From JAIVGV01 sp036389335 (GTDB taxonomy: Bacteria; Acidobacteriota; Blastocatellia; Pyrinomonadales; Pyrinomonadaceae): DNA of 64,000 bases. Numbering within the stretch: the stretch's first letter is position 1; every line of letters starts with the position of its first letter. The translations under genes were made by a program, and so were the position numbers. Location of the stretch: positions 56,158 through 120,157 of the forward strand of contig DASVQC010000089.1 in the NCBI GenBank assembly GCA_036389335.1. The letters are read 5' to 3'. Below the pieces are notes generated by a model that saw nothing but the letters and a program-made list of their open reading frames with translations, made no database searches and had not been told where the DNA came from. Positions 51,667 to 60,323 of this stretch are shown here, piece by piece.

Positions 51667-54600
51667 CAGTTTCTATCCTCCGGGGTGGGGGACGGCGTCG
51701 CCTCGCCGTCCTTGGCGGGCTCGACGGGCTTGCCGGGGATGAGCTGCGGCGCGTTGAAGCGTTTGAGCGTCTCGTTCATCTGCGGGACGGTCTGCGCGAT
51801 GAAGCGGTTGACCTCGTCCATCTTCTGGCGGAACTCCACCTGAATCTCGCCGAAGTAGGCGGCTTGCGCGGGCGTGGGCGCGGCGTTCACGCCGTCGATG
51901 GTGAAGAAGAGGCCGCCGATGCGGTCGACGAGCTGCGTGCGCCCGTTGAAGCCGAAGCCGCCTTCGGGCCGCTCCAGCTTGTCGGTCAGCTCCTTCACCT
52001 GCTTCTTGTAGGCGTCGATCTTCTCCGTGAACTCCTTCGGCAGATCGGAGACGCGATCCTTCTCCGTCTTCTCGATGAATTCGAGCTGCGCCTTCAGGCT
52101 GTCGAGCGCGCGCAGCGCCGTGTTCGTCGTGGACTGCATGTCGCGCAGGCGCAAAGACATCTCCTGCAACTTCAAGAGGTCTGCGGCCGGGACGCTGACG
52201 GTCGGGTCGAGCCGCACCTCCACCGTCTTCTGAAATGTTTTGTCGCCGAGCGTGAGCTTGACGGTGTAGGTGCCGGGGACGACCGCCGGGCCGCGCGGCG
52301 CGCCGAAGAAGTTGGGCTCCTCGTCGTTGGGCGGGCGGCGCACCTGCGCGCCGCCGTAGCGCAAGTCCCACACGGCGCGGTTCAGGCCCTGCTCCTTCGG
52401 GGGCCGCTGGATGTCGGAGATGAGTTTCCCCTTCGCGTCGAAGACCTGCATCTTGAAGGTCGCCTTGTCGTCGGGCTTCGCCTTCAGGTAGTAGGTGACG
52501 AGCGCGCCGTAGGAGGGGTTCCGCCCCGCGTAGGGCTTGTCGCCGATGCCGTAGCGCGTCATCATCTGCGCGAAGCGCAGCGCCGGGCGCACGTCGAAGA
52601 GGTGCACGTCCTCGCCGCGCACCTGCGGCGTCATCTGCTGGATGGGCGTCGCGTCGTCGAAGATCAAGAGACTGCGACCGTGCGTGGCGATGATGATGTC
52701 GTTGTCGCGCGGGTGGATTTTGATGTCGTGGACGGCGACCGTGGGCAGGTTCTTCAGCCTGAGCGACACCCAGTCGCGCCCGCCCGTGTAGGAGGCGAAG
52801 ATGCCCAGCTCCGTCCCCGCGTAGATGAGGCTCGGGTTCTTCGGGTCTTCGCGGACGACGTGGACGTAGGCGTGATCCGGCAGATCGCCGCTGATGTTGC
52901 GCCACGTGCGCCCGCCGTCGGGTGACTTGAAGACGTAGGGGCGGAAGTCGTCGAGCATGTGACGATCAAACGTAGCGTAGACGACCTCCGCGTCCGAGCC
53001 GGAAGGCTCGACGTGCGAGACGGGCGAGAAGGGCTTGAGGTCGGGCACGCTCTTCGTCAGATTCGTCCAAGACTTGCCGCCGTCGGTCGTGCGCTGCAGG
53101 TTGCCGTCGTCGGTTCCCACCCAGATCGTGCCCGCCTTGAGCGGCGACTCGGCGATGCTGATGATCGTCGTGTGATACTCCGCGCCCGTGTTCTCGAAGG
53201 CGACGGGGCCGCCCGCCTCCTTCTGCTTCTCCTTGTCGTTGGTCGTCAGGTCGGGGCTGATCGGCGTCCACGACTTGCCGAAGTCGGTCGTGCGGAACAG
53301 GACGTTGCCGCCGAGGTAGACCGTGTTCTTGTCGTGGGGCGAGGGGACGAGCGGCGAGTTCCAGTTGAAGCGGTAGACGGCCTCGGAGGCGGGGCCGCCC
53401 TCGTTGGCGCGCTCCGAGGGGATGATGAGCTGCTGCTCGCGGTTGCGCATGTCGGTGCGCACGACGTTGCCGCCCTGCGACTCGGAGAGGTAGAGATCGG
53501 GATCGTCCGGGTGGTTGAGCATCCAGAAGCCGTCGCCGAACGAGACCATCCGCCAGTCGTCGTTCAGGATGCCCGCGGGCTCGCGGTTCCGGCTCGGCCC
53601 CGTCCACGATCCGTTGTCCTGCAGCCCGCCCATCACGTTGTAGAAGGGCACGCGGTTGTCGGCGTGGACCTGATAGAACTGCCCGATGGGCATGTTGTTG
53701 ATGTTCTCCCACGTGTCGCCCGCGTCCTGCGAGACGGCGACGCCGCCGTCCTCGCCCACCCACACGCGCCGCGGGTCTTTCGGGTCCACCCAGAAGGCGT
53801 GGTAATCGACGTGCGTGCGCCCCGTGATCGTGCGGAAGGTGCGACCGCCGTCGATGGAGACGTAGAGGTTCGAGGCGACGGCGTAGACGTGGTTCTCGTT
53901 CGTCGGATCGACGCGCACGTGCGTGTAGTAGAAGCCGCGCGAGACGATGCCGGCCTGATCCGACATGCGACGCCACGTCTCGCCCTTGTCGTCGGAGCGG
54001 TAGAGCTTGCCCTCCTTCGCCTCCGTGATCGCGTAGACGACGTTCGGGTTCGACTGCGAGACCGAGAGGCCGATGCGACCGACGGTCTTCGGCAGCCCGC
54101 CTTCGAGCTTCTTCCACGTGCGCCCGCCGTCGGTCGAGCGGAAGACGCCGCCCTTGTCGTCGCCGCTGCGGTGCGTCCACGGCTTGCGCTCGAAGAACCA
54201 CATCGCGGCGTAGACGATGTTCGGGTTCTGCGGGTCGATGTCCATGTCGGCGACGCCGTGCTGCGCGTCGATGTAGAGCGTCTTCTGCCACGTCCTGCCG
54301 CCGTCGGTCGTCATGAAGACGCCGCGCTCGGCGTTCGGCCCGAAGGCGTGGCCGAGCGCGCCGACGTAGACCGTGTTCGGATCGCGCGGGCTGACGAGTA
54401 TCTTCGAGATGCGCTCCGTGTCGCGGAGGCCCACGTGCTGCCAGTTCTTGCCGCCGTCGGTCGACTTGTAGACGCCGTCGCCGAACGAGATCGAGTTGCG
54501 CACCGCCGACTCGCCCGTGCCGACCCACACCACGTCCGGGTTGCCCGGCTCCAGCGCGATGTCGCCGACCGAGATGGTCGATTGCTGATCGAAGATCGGT

Positions 54601-54917
54601 CGCCACGTGACGCCCGCGTTCGTCGTCTTGAAGACGCCGCCCGAAGCCGTGCCGACGTAGACGACGTTCGGGTTCCCCGGCACGCCCTCCACGTCCGCCA
54701 CGCGGCCGCCCATGTTGGCGGGGCCGATGCTGCGCCATTCGAGGCCCGCGAAAGCCTTCTCCTCGTCCGTCACTTTCCGCTGCGGCGATCCTTGCGGCGA
54801 GGGCGTCGGCGAGGCCGAGGGCGACAACTCTTGCGCGGCGACGAACGGGCGCGAGGCGGAGACGGCGAGGACGAGCAGCGCGATGCGCGCAGACGCCCGG
54901 AGCAACTTGTGGGACAT
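51666..54917 (-). CDS. Secreted VPS10/BNR-repeat beta-propeller protein
   Basis: 1083 residues. A signal peptide (RIALLVLAVSASRPFVAA) is followed by many Asp-box/BNR repeats, e.g. GVFKTTNAGVTW, GVYKSTDGGKNW, GVFRSTDGGRTW, NLQRTTDGGKSW, forming sortilin-like propellers to about residue 790; then an Ig-like domain (about 800-920) and a C-terminal helical region (930-1060) with coiled-coil character. Such proteins are frequent in Acidobacteriota and Bacteroidota and may bind glycans or peptides; enzyme activity is not shown. ATG 54917 is preferred over GTG 54923 because AGGAG lies 6 bases before it. Operon with the M20 peptidase. Confidence 0.88.
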   Translation of the reverse strand: MSHKLLRASARIALLVLAVSASRPFVAAQELSPSASPTPSPQGSPQRKVTDEEKAFAGLEWRSIGPANMGGRVADVEGVPGNPNVVYVGTASGGVFKTTNAGVTWRPIFDQQSTISVGDIALEPGNPDVVWVGTGESAVRNSISFGDGVYKSTDGGKNWQHVGLRDTERISKILVSPRDPNTVYVGALGHAFGPNAERGVFMTTDGGRTWQKTLYIDAQHGVADMDIDPQNPNIVYAAMWFFERKPWTHRSGDDKGGVFRSTDGGRTWKKLEGGLPKTVGRIGLSVSQSNPNVVYAITEAKEGKLYRSDDKGETWRRMSDQAGIVSRGFYYTHVRVDPTNENHVYAVASNLYVSIDGGRTFRTITGRTHVDYHAFWVDPKDPRRVWVGEDGGVAVSQDAGDTWENINNMPIGQFYQVHADNRVPFYNVMGGLQDNGSWTGPSRNREPAGILNDDWRMVSFGDGFWMLNHPDDPDLYLSESQGGNVVRTDMRNREQQLIIPSERANEGGPASEAVYRFNWNSPLVPSPHDKNTVYLGGNVLFRTTDFGKSWTPISPDLTTNDKEKQKEAGGPVAFENTGAEYHTTIISIAESPLKAGTIWVGTDDGNLQRTTDGGKSWTNLTKSVPDLKPFSPVSHVEPSGSDAEVVYATFDRHMLDDFRPYVFKSPDGGRTWRNISGDLPDHAYVHVVREDPKNPSLIYAGTELGIFASYTGGRDWVSLRLKNLPTVAVHDIKIHPRDNDIIIATHGRSLLIFDDATPIQQMTPQVRGEDVHLFDVRPALRFAQMMTRYGIGDKPYAGRNPSYGALVTYYLKAKPDDKATFKMQVFDAKGKLISDIQRPPKEQGLNRAVWDLRYGGAQVRRPPNDEEPNFFGAPRGPAVVPGTYTVKLTLGDKTFQKTVEVRLDPTVSVPAADLLKLQEMSLRLRDMQSTTNTALRALDSLKAQLEFIEKTEKDRVSDLPKEFTEKIDAYKKQVKELTDKLERPEGGFGFNGRTQLVDRIGGLFFTIDGVNAAPTPAQAAYFGEIQVEFRQKMDEVNRFIAQTVPQMNETLKRFNAPQLIPGKPVEPAKDGEATPSPTPEDRN

Positions 54918-55092
54918 GAACACTCCTGAAAAGATTTAGACTCGGACGAAAACTCGGCTGGTGCGCGAAGGATAAACCAACCGGCGCGCCCGCGTCTATA
55001 CGGGCACGCCGCGCGCGAAGTTGCGCGGGCCGCCCGCGGGCCGGGCCCGCCGCGTTTGACAAGCCGCGCCGCCAAGCCACATAACTCCGTGC

Positions 55093-57318
55093 GTGACACG
55101 GACCCAACAGCCCGCCCGCCGCCGCCGCAGACTCCTCGTCGCCGTCGTCTTCGTCGTTCTCGCCGCGTTCGTCTGCGCCGCCGCCCTCTCCGTTTACCTG
55201 CGCCGGCGCGCGCGACCGATCCCGACCGTCACGGGCTGGCGCGCGCGCGTCTCGACGCTCGCGGGCGACGGCGCGCCCGGCGCGCACGACGACAACGCCG
55301 CGGCGCGTTCGCGCTTCGGCGACCCGTTCGGCGCGGCGGTTGACGCGCAGGGAAACGTCTTCGTCGCCGACGCGGGCGCGAGTAACCGGATCAGAAAAAT
55401 AAACGCGCAGGGCTTTGTGACCACTCTCGCGGGCGGGGCCGAAGGCTACGCGGACGGCGCGGGCGCGTCCGCCTCCTTCTCGACCCCCTCGGCCCTCGCG
55501 ATTGACGGGGGCGGGAACCTCTACGTCGCCGACACGGGCAACAACCGGATCAGGAAGATCGCGCCCGACGGCACGGCCTCAAGCGTCGCCGGCAGCGGCT
55601 CGGCGGGCTTCCGCGACGGCACGGCTGACGCCGCGCAGTTCGACGCGCCCGTCGGCGTCGCCGTCGATGCTCAGGGGGGCCTCTACGTCGCCGACACTTA
55701 CAACGACCGCATACGCGTCGTCACGCCCGCGGGCGAAGTGAGGACGCTCGCGGGCGGCGGCCAGCCGGGCTACGCGGACGGCGACGCCGGGGGCGCGCGC
55801 TTCGACACTCCCTGCGGCGTCGCCGTCATGCCGAACGGCGTCGTCATCGTCGCCGACACGGGCAACGACCGGCTCCGCCGGGTGACGACAGCCGGGCAGG
55901 TCACGACCGTTAATTTGAGATCGCCGGATCAGACCGCGGTCGAGCTGTCGTCGCCCGTCGGCCTCGCCGCGACGCACGATAATTTCCTCTACGTGACCGA
56001 GCAGGATCGCGGTCGCGTCTGGCAAGTCGCGCCCGACGACACGGCGCGGCTCGTCGCCGGGGCGGGCCTTGGCTTCGCCGACGGCGAGGGCCAGTCGGCG
56101 CGCTTCAACCAGCCCGCCGGCGTCGCCGTGGATCGCGCGGGCGCGCTCTACGTCGCCGACGCGGCGAACTACCTCGTCAGAAAAATCGCCCCCGCAGATC
56201 AAACTTCAACGCCGGGCGGCACAACGGGCGCGAACGCAAACTCGACTTCGGGCGCGACGACGCAGGGCGGCCCGACTCAGCCCGACGTAACAGGCGCGCC
56301 CGCGATCCCGCGCCTCGACGCGGAGACGCTCGGCATCGCGCGGCTCCCGTACCCGCTCGATCCGCAGGGCGAGTGGCACGAGGTCGCGGCGACGATGGGC
56401 GAGGTGCGCGGCAGCTTCGACTCGACGGACGCGCGCGACCACCTCCACAGCGGCATCGACATCTTCGGCCCCTACGGCGCGACCGTCCGCGCCGTCTACG
56501 AAGAGAAGGTCGCGAGTCCCATCCCCAATTGGGGCTTCGGCGGGTTGAACGAGGGCCTGCGCGTCGGCGCGTTCGCCTACATCCACCAGCGGGTCGGGCG
56601 TTCGCCGGACGATAAGGTGTACGCAGACCCGCGCTTCGTGCCCGTCTACGACGAGCGCGGCAAGCTCGCGCGCGTGCGCGTCAGGCGCGGCACGCGCTTC
56701 CGCGCGGGCGACGCGCTCGGCACGGTCAACCGGATGTACCACGTCCACCTCAACTTCGGCGCGCCCGCGAACGAGACGAACCCGCTCGCGCTCCCGCTCG
56801 CGAACTTCGCGGATCGCGTCGCGCCGACCATCGCGCGCGACGGCATCATGCTGTTCGACGCGGCGGGGAGCCCGCTGAAGGAGAGGCGTGATGGCCGCCT
56901 CGTCGTGCGCGGCGCGGTGCGCGTCGTCGTCGACGCCTTCGATCAGGTGGACGGGAACGCCGCGCGCCGCCGCCTCGGGCTCTACCGGCTCGGCTTCCAA
57001 CTCGTCAACGCCGACGGCTCGCCCGCGCCCGGCTTCGCGCAGCCGCGCGCGCAGATCGAGTTCGACCGCCTGCCCCCGCAGCGCGACGCCGTGAAGATCG
57101 CCTACGCCGACAAGAGCGGCATCACCGTCTACGGCAGCGACGCGACCCACTTCTTCTACGAGCTGACGAACACGGTGCGGCACGGCGGCGCGTTTGCCGG
57201 CGCGTGGGACTCTTCCGAACTGCCCGCGGGCGACTACACCCTGCGCGTCTTCGCCGCTGACTTCGCGGGCAACGTCGCGACGGCCAACCGCGATCTGGCG
57301 ATCAGGGTCGAACGCTGA
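55093..57318 (+). CDS. NHL-repeat propeller fused to M23-type (LytM) endopeptidase domain
   Basis: 741 residues from GTG 55093. A basic N-terminus and signal anchor (LLVAVVFVVLAAFVCAAAL) precede NHL repeats (about 50-370: GNLYVADTGNNRIRKIAPDG, GGLYVADTYNDRIRVVTPAG), then a Thr/Gly/Ser linker (375-405). Residues 430-620 carry M23 zinc motifs: HSGIDIFGPYG with His452 and Asp456 (HxxxD), and MYHVHLNFG with His550 and His552 (HxH). A C-terminal Ig-like domain follows. M23 enzymes cut peptidoglycan cross-bridges. Joining a propeller to it is uncommon. It diverges from the VPS10 gene. Confidence 0.82.
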   Translation: MTRTQQPARRRRRLLVAVVFVVLAAFVCAAALSVYLRRRARPIPTVTGWRARVSTLAGDGAPGAHDDNAAARSRFGDPFGAAVDAQGNVFVADAGASNRIRKINAQGFVTTLAGGAEGYADGAGASASFSTPSALAIDGGGNLYVADTGNNRIRKIAPDGTASSVAGSGSAGFRDGTADAAQFDAPVGVAVDAQGGLYVADTYNDRIRVVTPAGEVRTLAGGGQPGYADGDAGGARFDTPCGVAVMPNGVVIVADTGNDRLRRVTTAGQVTTVNLRSPDQTAVELSSPVGLAATHDNFLYVTEQDRGRVWQVAPDDTARLVAGAGLGFADGEGQSARFNQPAGVAVDRAGALYVADAANYLVRKIAPADQTSTPGGTTGANANSTSGATTQGGPTQPDVTGAPAIPRLDAETLGIARLPYPLDPQGEWHEVAATMGEVRGSFDSTDARDHLHSGIDIFGPYGATVRAVYEEKVASPIPNWGFGGLNEGLRVGAFAYIHQRVGRSPDDKVYADPRFVPVYDERGKLARVRVRRGTRFRAGDALGTVNRMYHVHLNFGAPANETNPLALPLANFADRVAPTIARDGIMLFDAAGSPLKERRDGRLVVRGAVRVVVDAFDQVDGNAARRRLGLYRLGFQLVNADGSPAPGFAQPRAQIEFDRLPPQRDAVKIAYADKSGITVYGSDATHFFYELTNTVRHGGAFAGAWDSSELPAGDYTLRVFAADFAGNVATANRDLAIRVER

Positions 57319-57393
57319 ACGCCGCCCCCGCACCGCCCCGCGAAAAAATTATCGTCGCCGCGCGCGTTCATGCATTATCCTTGCGGCTCGAAT

Positions 57394-58257
57394 ATGAAAC
57401 CCCAAACGCACTCGCGCACGTCGTCGCTCCTCCCGAAGCTCGCGCTGGCCGCCGTGGCCGCCGCCGTCTCGGCGTGCGGATCGCGGACGCCGGAGGCGGG
57501 CCCGTCGCCGCCGCCGTCGGCCACGCCCCTGCCCGTGGCGGAGTTGCTGCGCCGCGCCGACGAGGCTTACGCCGCGCGCGAGAATCTGGCCGCGGTGATG
57601 GAGGGGCTCACTACGCTGCGCCGCATCAGCGCCGTCGAGCGCGACAACTACGACGCCGCGTGGCGCACCGCGCGCCTCAACTACACGCTCGGCGACAAAG
57701 CGACCGACGCCGCGGCGCGCGAGCAGGCGTTCCTCGACGGCATCGCGGCGGGCGAGACGGCGGCGAAGGCGCAGCCCGAGCGCCCCGAAGGCCACTTCTG
57801 GCTCGGCGCGAACCTCGGCGGCTACGCGAAATTAAAGGGCGTGCTCTACGGCATCACCTCCGCGGAAAAGATGCGCAAGGAGATGGAGGCGGTCATCCGG
57901 ATCGACGAGAGTTTTCAGGGCGGCAGCGCCTACCTCGCGCTCGGGCAGCTCGACACGGAGCTGCCGCAGATGCTCGGCGGCGACCCGGCGCGCGCCGTCG
58001 CGACGCTGGAGAAGGGCCTCCGCTACGGCGCGAACAACTCGCTCATGCACCTGCGCCTCGCGGAGGCTTACATCGCCGCCCGCCGCAAGCCGGACGCGCG
58101 CCGCGAGGTCAACTACATCCTCAACGCGACGCCCGACCCCGAATACCTGCCCGAACACAGAGAGGCCGTGAAGGGCGCGCAGGAGCTGCTGAGGAAGTAT
58201 CTGGGCCAAGTGACTTTAATCTCTGAGTCGCGTCCGACCCGCCCCCGCTTCGTCTGA
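57394..58257 (+). CDS. TatT-like TPR lipoprotein
   Basis: 287 residues. The signal peptide ends in a lipobox (AAVSACGS, Cys about residue 27), so it is lipid-anchored. The helical-repeat body (ADEAYAARENLAAVMEGL, FWLGANLGGYAKLKGVLYG, GGSAYLALGQLDTELPQMLG) resembles the T component of some TRAP transporters (TatT). No TRAP permease genes are adjacent. Start ATG 57394 (MKPQTHS) is taken as it gives a proper lipoprotein signal; an in-frame ATG at 57370 would add 8 residues. It follows the NHL/M23 gene and precedes an MFS gene. Confidence 0.8.
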   Translation: MKPQTHSRTSSLLPKLALAAVAAAVSACGSRTPEAGPSPPPSATPLPVAELLRRADEAYAARENLAAVMEGLTTLRRISAVERDNYDAAWRTARLNYTLGDKATDAAAREQAFLDGIAAGETAAKAQPERPEGHFWLGANLGGYAKLKGVLYGITSAEKMRKEMEAVIRIDESFQGGSAYLALGQLDTELPQMLGGDPARAVATLEKGLRYGANNSLMHLRLAEAYIAARRKPDARREVNYILNATPDPEYLPEHREAVKGAQELLRKYLGQVTLISESRPTRPRFV

Positions 58258-58270
58258 TCGACTCAAAGCC

Positions 58271-59548
58271 TTGAGCCTGCCGAACGATCGAGCGCGGACT
58301 CCGCGTGGCGCGAACGCCGACGACGATCCGAACACGGGTCGAGTGTTGAGCGGCCCGCGCCTGCGCGCGCTCATGCTGCTCGCGGTCGCGGAGCTGTGCG
58401 GGATGTCTCTCTGGTTCAGCGCGTCGGCGGTCGTGCCCGCGCTCGCCGCGGAGTGGCGTCTGTCGAGCGGGGGGGCGAGCTGGCTGACGCTCGCCGTGCA
58501 GCTCGGCTTCGTCGCGGGCACGCTCTGCTCCGCGCTCCTGAACCTGCCCGACGTGCTGCGCGCGCGCCGCCTCTTCGCCGTCTCCGCCTTCGCCGCCGCG
58601 CTTGCCAACGCCGCCTTCGCGCTCTTCGCGGGCGGCTTGGCCTCAGCCGTCGCGCTGCGGTTTTTGACGGGGATGTTCCTCGCGGGCGTGTACCCGCCGG
58701 GGATGAAGATCATGGCGACGTGGTTCCGGCGCGGGCGCGGCATGGCGCTCGGCGTCTTGGTCGGCGCGCTCACGCTCGGCAAAGCGTCGCCCTACCTCGT
58801 CAACGCCGTCGGCAGCTCAGACTGGCGCGTCAACCTGCTCGGCCTCTCGGCGCTCGCCGTCTTGGGCGGCCTCGTCGTCCTATTTTTCGTCGCCGACGGC
58901 CCCTTCGCCCTGCCGCCCGCCGCCTTCGACTTCGGGCAAGTCCGCCAAGTCTTCCGCAACCGCGGCGTGCGGCTCGCCAACTTCGGCTACTTCGGGCACA
59001 TGTGGGAACTCTACGCGATGTGGACGTGGACGCCCGTGATGCTGCGCGCGAGCTTCGCGGCGCGCGGCGTGGAGCCGAAGCTCGCCGAGACCGGGTCGTT
59101 TCTGGTGATCGGCGCGGGCGCGGTCGGCTGCGTCGCGGCGGGCCTCGTCGCGGATCGCGCCGGGCGCACGCTCGTCACCTCTTGGGCGATGGCTTTGAGC
59201 GGCGCGTGCTGTTTAGTCGTCGGCTTACTCTTCGACGCGAGCCCGGCGGCGCTGCTCGCGCTGATGACGGTGTGGGGCGCGACGGTCGTCGCCGACTCGG
59301 CGCAGTTCTCAAGCTGCGTGACGGAGCTGGGCGACCCTAAGTACCTCGGCACCGCCCTCACCATCCAGACCTGCCTCGGCTTCCTGCTCACGCTCGGCTC
59401 CATCCACCTCATCCCCGTCCTCGTCGCTCACGTCGGCTGGCGCTACGCCTTCGCCGCGCTCGCCCCCGGCCCCGCCTTCGGCATCTACTCGATGCTCAAA
59501 CTGCGGCGGCTGCCCGAAGCGACCAAGATCGCGCACGGAAAGAAATAG
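58271..59548 (+). CDS. MFS transporter
   Basis: 425 residues with about twelve hydrophobic helices. Family features include LAVAELCGMSLWFSASAVVP in helix 1, the loop LLNLPDVLRARRLFA, RFLTGMFLAGVYPPGMKIMA with GRGMALG before helix 5, and GLVADRAGRTLVTSW in the second half. It starts at TTG 58271, 13 bases after the lipoprotein gene; a start at ATG 58373 would cut into helix 1. The helix 1 motif suggests a nitrate/nitrite- or cyanate-porter-like subfamily, but substrate is open. Confidence 0.88.
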   Translation: MSLPNDRARTPRGANADDDPNTGRVLSGPRLRALMLLAVAELCGMSLWFSASAVVPALAAEWRLSSGGASWLTLAVQLGFVAGTLCSALLNLPDVLRARRLFAVSAFAAALANAAFALFAGGLASAVALRFLTGMFLAGVYPPGMKIMATWFRRGRGMALGVLVGALTLGKASPYLVNAVGSSDWRVNLLGLSALAVLGGLVVLFFVADGPFALPPAAFDFGQVRQVFRNRGVRLANFGYFGHMWELYAMWTWTPVMLRASFAARGVEPKLAETGSFLVIGAGAVGCVAAGLVADRAGRTLVTSWAMALSGACCLVVGLLFDASPAALLALMTVWGATVVADSAQFSSCVTELGDPKYLGTALTIQTCLGFLLTLGSIHLIPVLVAHVGWRYAFAALAPGPAFGIYSMLKLRRLPEATKIAHGKK

Positions 59549-59550
59549 CC

Positions 59551-59717
59551 GTGAGCCGTGAACGGTGACAGGTAACAGGTGACAGGGAAGTAATCGGTAG
59601 TCAGTAGTCAAGGGCGAATTCAGATCGAGCTGACTCCCGACCTACTACCCCTGACTCCCGATCTTTCTTGTCACCCGTCACGGTTTACCTGTCACGGCTT
59701 TTTACCTGTCACGGCTT
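59551..59717. repeat. Complex palindromic repeat between convergent genes
   Basis: AGCCGTGAACGGTGACAGG at the left mirrors CCTGTCACGGCT on the right, with inner pairs (GTAGTCAG/CTGACTCC region). ACCTGTCACGGCTTT is also directly repeated at 59687-59716. It fills the gap between the MFS and thioesterase stops and can fold into nested hairpins. Confidence 0.75.
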
Positions 59718-59720
59718 TAT

Positions 59721-60185
59721 TTACCAGCGGTGATAGGCGGGGTGGCCGGGCTTGACGGCGACGAAGGTGCCGCGGCAGGTGGCCGTGACTTTGCCCTTCG
59801 CGGTGAGGGTCGCTTCGACGACGGCGCGGTCGTCGGTGGATTCGACGACGCGGGCGGAGAGCGAGACGGGCGCGTCGGTCGGCGTCGGGCGCAGGAGCTT
59901 GATGGCGTAGTCGGCGGTGACGGTGCAGGGCGGCGAGTCCGCGCCGGCGCGGCTCATCAGGTGGAAGGCCGCCGTCCAGTTCGAGTGGCAGTCGAGGAGC
60001 GCGCCGATGATGCCGCCGTTGAGCATCCCGGGGTAAGCCTCGTGCATCTGTTCGGGCCGCCACTCGCAGACGACTTCGTCGCCGCGCGGGATGCTGCGGA
60101 TGCGCAAACCTTTTTCGTTCGCCGGGCCGCAGCCGAAGCAGGCCATGCCGGGGGCGTAACGCTCTTGTAAGCTCTGCTCTGTCAT
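59721..60185 (-). CDS. PaaI-type hotdog-fold thioesterase
   Basis: 154 residues. The hotdog helix motif MLNGGIIGALLDCHSNWTAA with Asp65-type acid, the preceding EAYPGMLNGG and the later TADYAIKLLRPTPTDAPV match PaaI/DUF4442-like acyl-CoA thioesterases. An N-terminal Cys pair (MACFGCGPANEKGL) is typical of one subgroup. It hydrolyses a thioester, possibly a medium-chain or aryl acyl-CoA. GTGAGG precedes ATG 60185. Divergent from ettA, 138 bases away. Confidence 0.88.
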   Translation of the reverse strand: MTEQSLQERYAPGMACFGCGPANEKGLRIRSIPRGDEVVCEWRPEQMHEAYPGMLNGGIIGALLDCHSNWTAAFHLMSRAGADSPPCTVTADYAIKLLRPTPTDAPVSLSARVVESTDDRAVVEATLTAKGKVTATCRGTFVAVKPGHPAYHRW

Positions 60186-60323
60186 CTCGCCTCACCGCCG
60201 TGCAAAAAAAATTTCGGAGTCGCGTGACGTGCGAGTATAGCCGGAGGCGCGCCGCGAGTCGAAAGTGTTAAGATGTGCGGCACACGAAAATCTTAAGTCG
60301 AACGGAAACGGAGTTTTTCTCGC

